Shown one piece after another: positions 5,540-5,594 of a DNA stretch of 5,594 nucleotides. The stretch covers positions 1 through 5,594 of the forward strand of contig JASEIZ010000147.1 of NCBI GenBank assembly GCA_030017395.1, written 5' to 3'. The position numbers and the translations under genes were made by a program. This stretch comes from Desulfobacterales bacterium (GTDB lineage: Bacteria > Desulfobacterota > Desulfobacteria > Desulfobacterales > ETH-SRB1). The notes beneath the pieces were generated by a model, which was given only the letters and a program-made list of their open reading frames with translations, was not told where the DNA came from and ran no database searches. Numbering within the stretch: the first letter of the stretch is position 1; each line of letters opens with the position of its first letter.

Positions 5540-5594
5540 TTGATGGTCTCGTAAAAAGTCTTGAAATCGTCATGCCGGACTTGATCCGGCATCC
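5540..5594 (-). repeat. Composite intergenic repeat, right copy
   Basis: Read on the minus strand this has a hairpin with an eight-base perfect stem (ATGCCGGA 5572-5579, TCCGGCAT 5585-5592), then ATGACG, then GACTTTTTACGAGACCATCA starting at 5560. Modules, order and spacing equal those of the copy at 78-136, which differs by two adjacent bases in the second module. The hairpin loop differs in sequence. The repeat may continue past the window end and lies upstream of gpmI. Confidence 0.65.

Overview
The window is AT-rich and carries five genes, all on the minus strand: gpmI, a membrane TPR protein, a DNA methyltransferase, a restriction endonuclease and a SWIB-domain protein, in transcription order. 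Short hairpin repeats of the GTCATTCCGGCGAAAGCCGG type, linked to a GACTTTTTACGA..CCATCAA motif, lie at both ends. Repeats of this style are familiar from Desulfobacterota (the former sulfate-reducing Deltaproteobacteria), so I favour that group. This is inference from repeat style, not proof.

Layout. Positions 1-136 hold two CCGG-stem hairpins and one composite repeat. A SWIB/MDM2-domain protein (168-494) follows, then a 390-base gene-free stretch (495-884) with several imperfect inverted repeats. A type II restriction-modification pair (885-2463) comes next: a beta-class methyltransferase, probably N4-cytosine, whose 3' end overlaps the start of a PD-(D/E)XK-like endonuclease by about 125 bases. 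A 65-bp element at 2565-2629 has the architecture of an integron attC recombination site. Upstream of it is a membrane-anchored TPR protein (2651-3598), then a 352-base gene-free stretch. Last is gpmI (3951-5510), a complete glycolytic phosphoglycerate mutase, bracketed by two more copies of the composite repeat in opposite orientations.

How it fits together. gpmI is a housekeeping gene, while 137-3894 looks like accessory DNA: short unrelated genes in one orientation, each with its own start signals. The attC-like site lies 21 bp after the TPR stop codon, in the orientation expected for a cassette read on the minus strand. A poorer attC-like repeat lies 39 bp after the endonuclease stop. My working model is a small integron-cassette cluster without an integrase in view, carrying a restriction-modification cassette between a TPR cassette and possibly a SWIB cassette. 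The attC at 2565-2629 is well supported by its structure. The other boundaries are weak and may be degenerate or chance.
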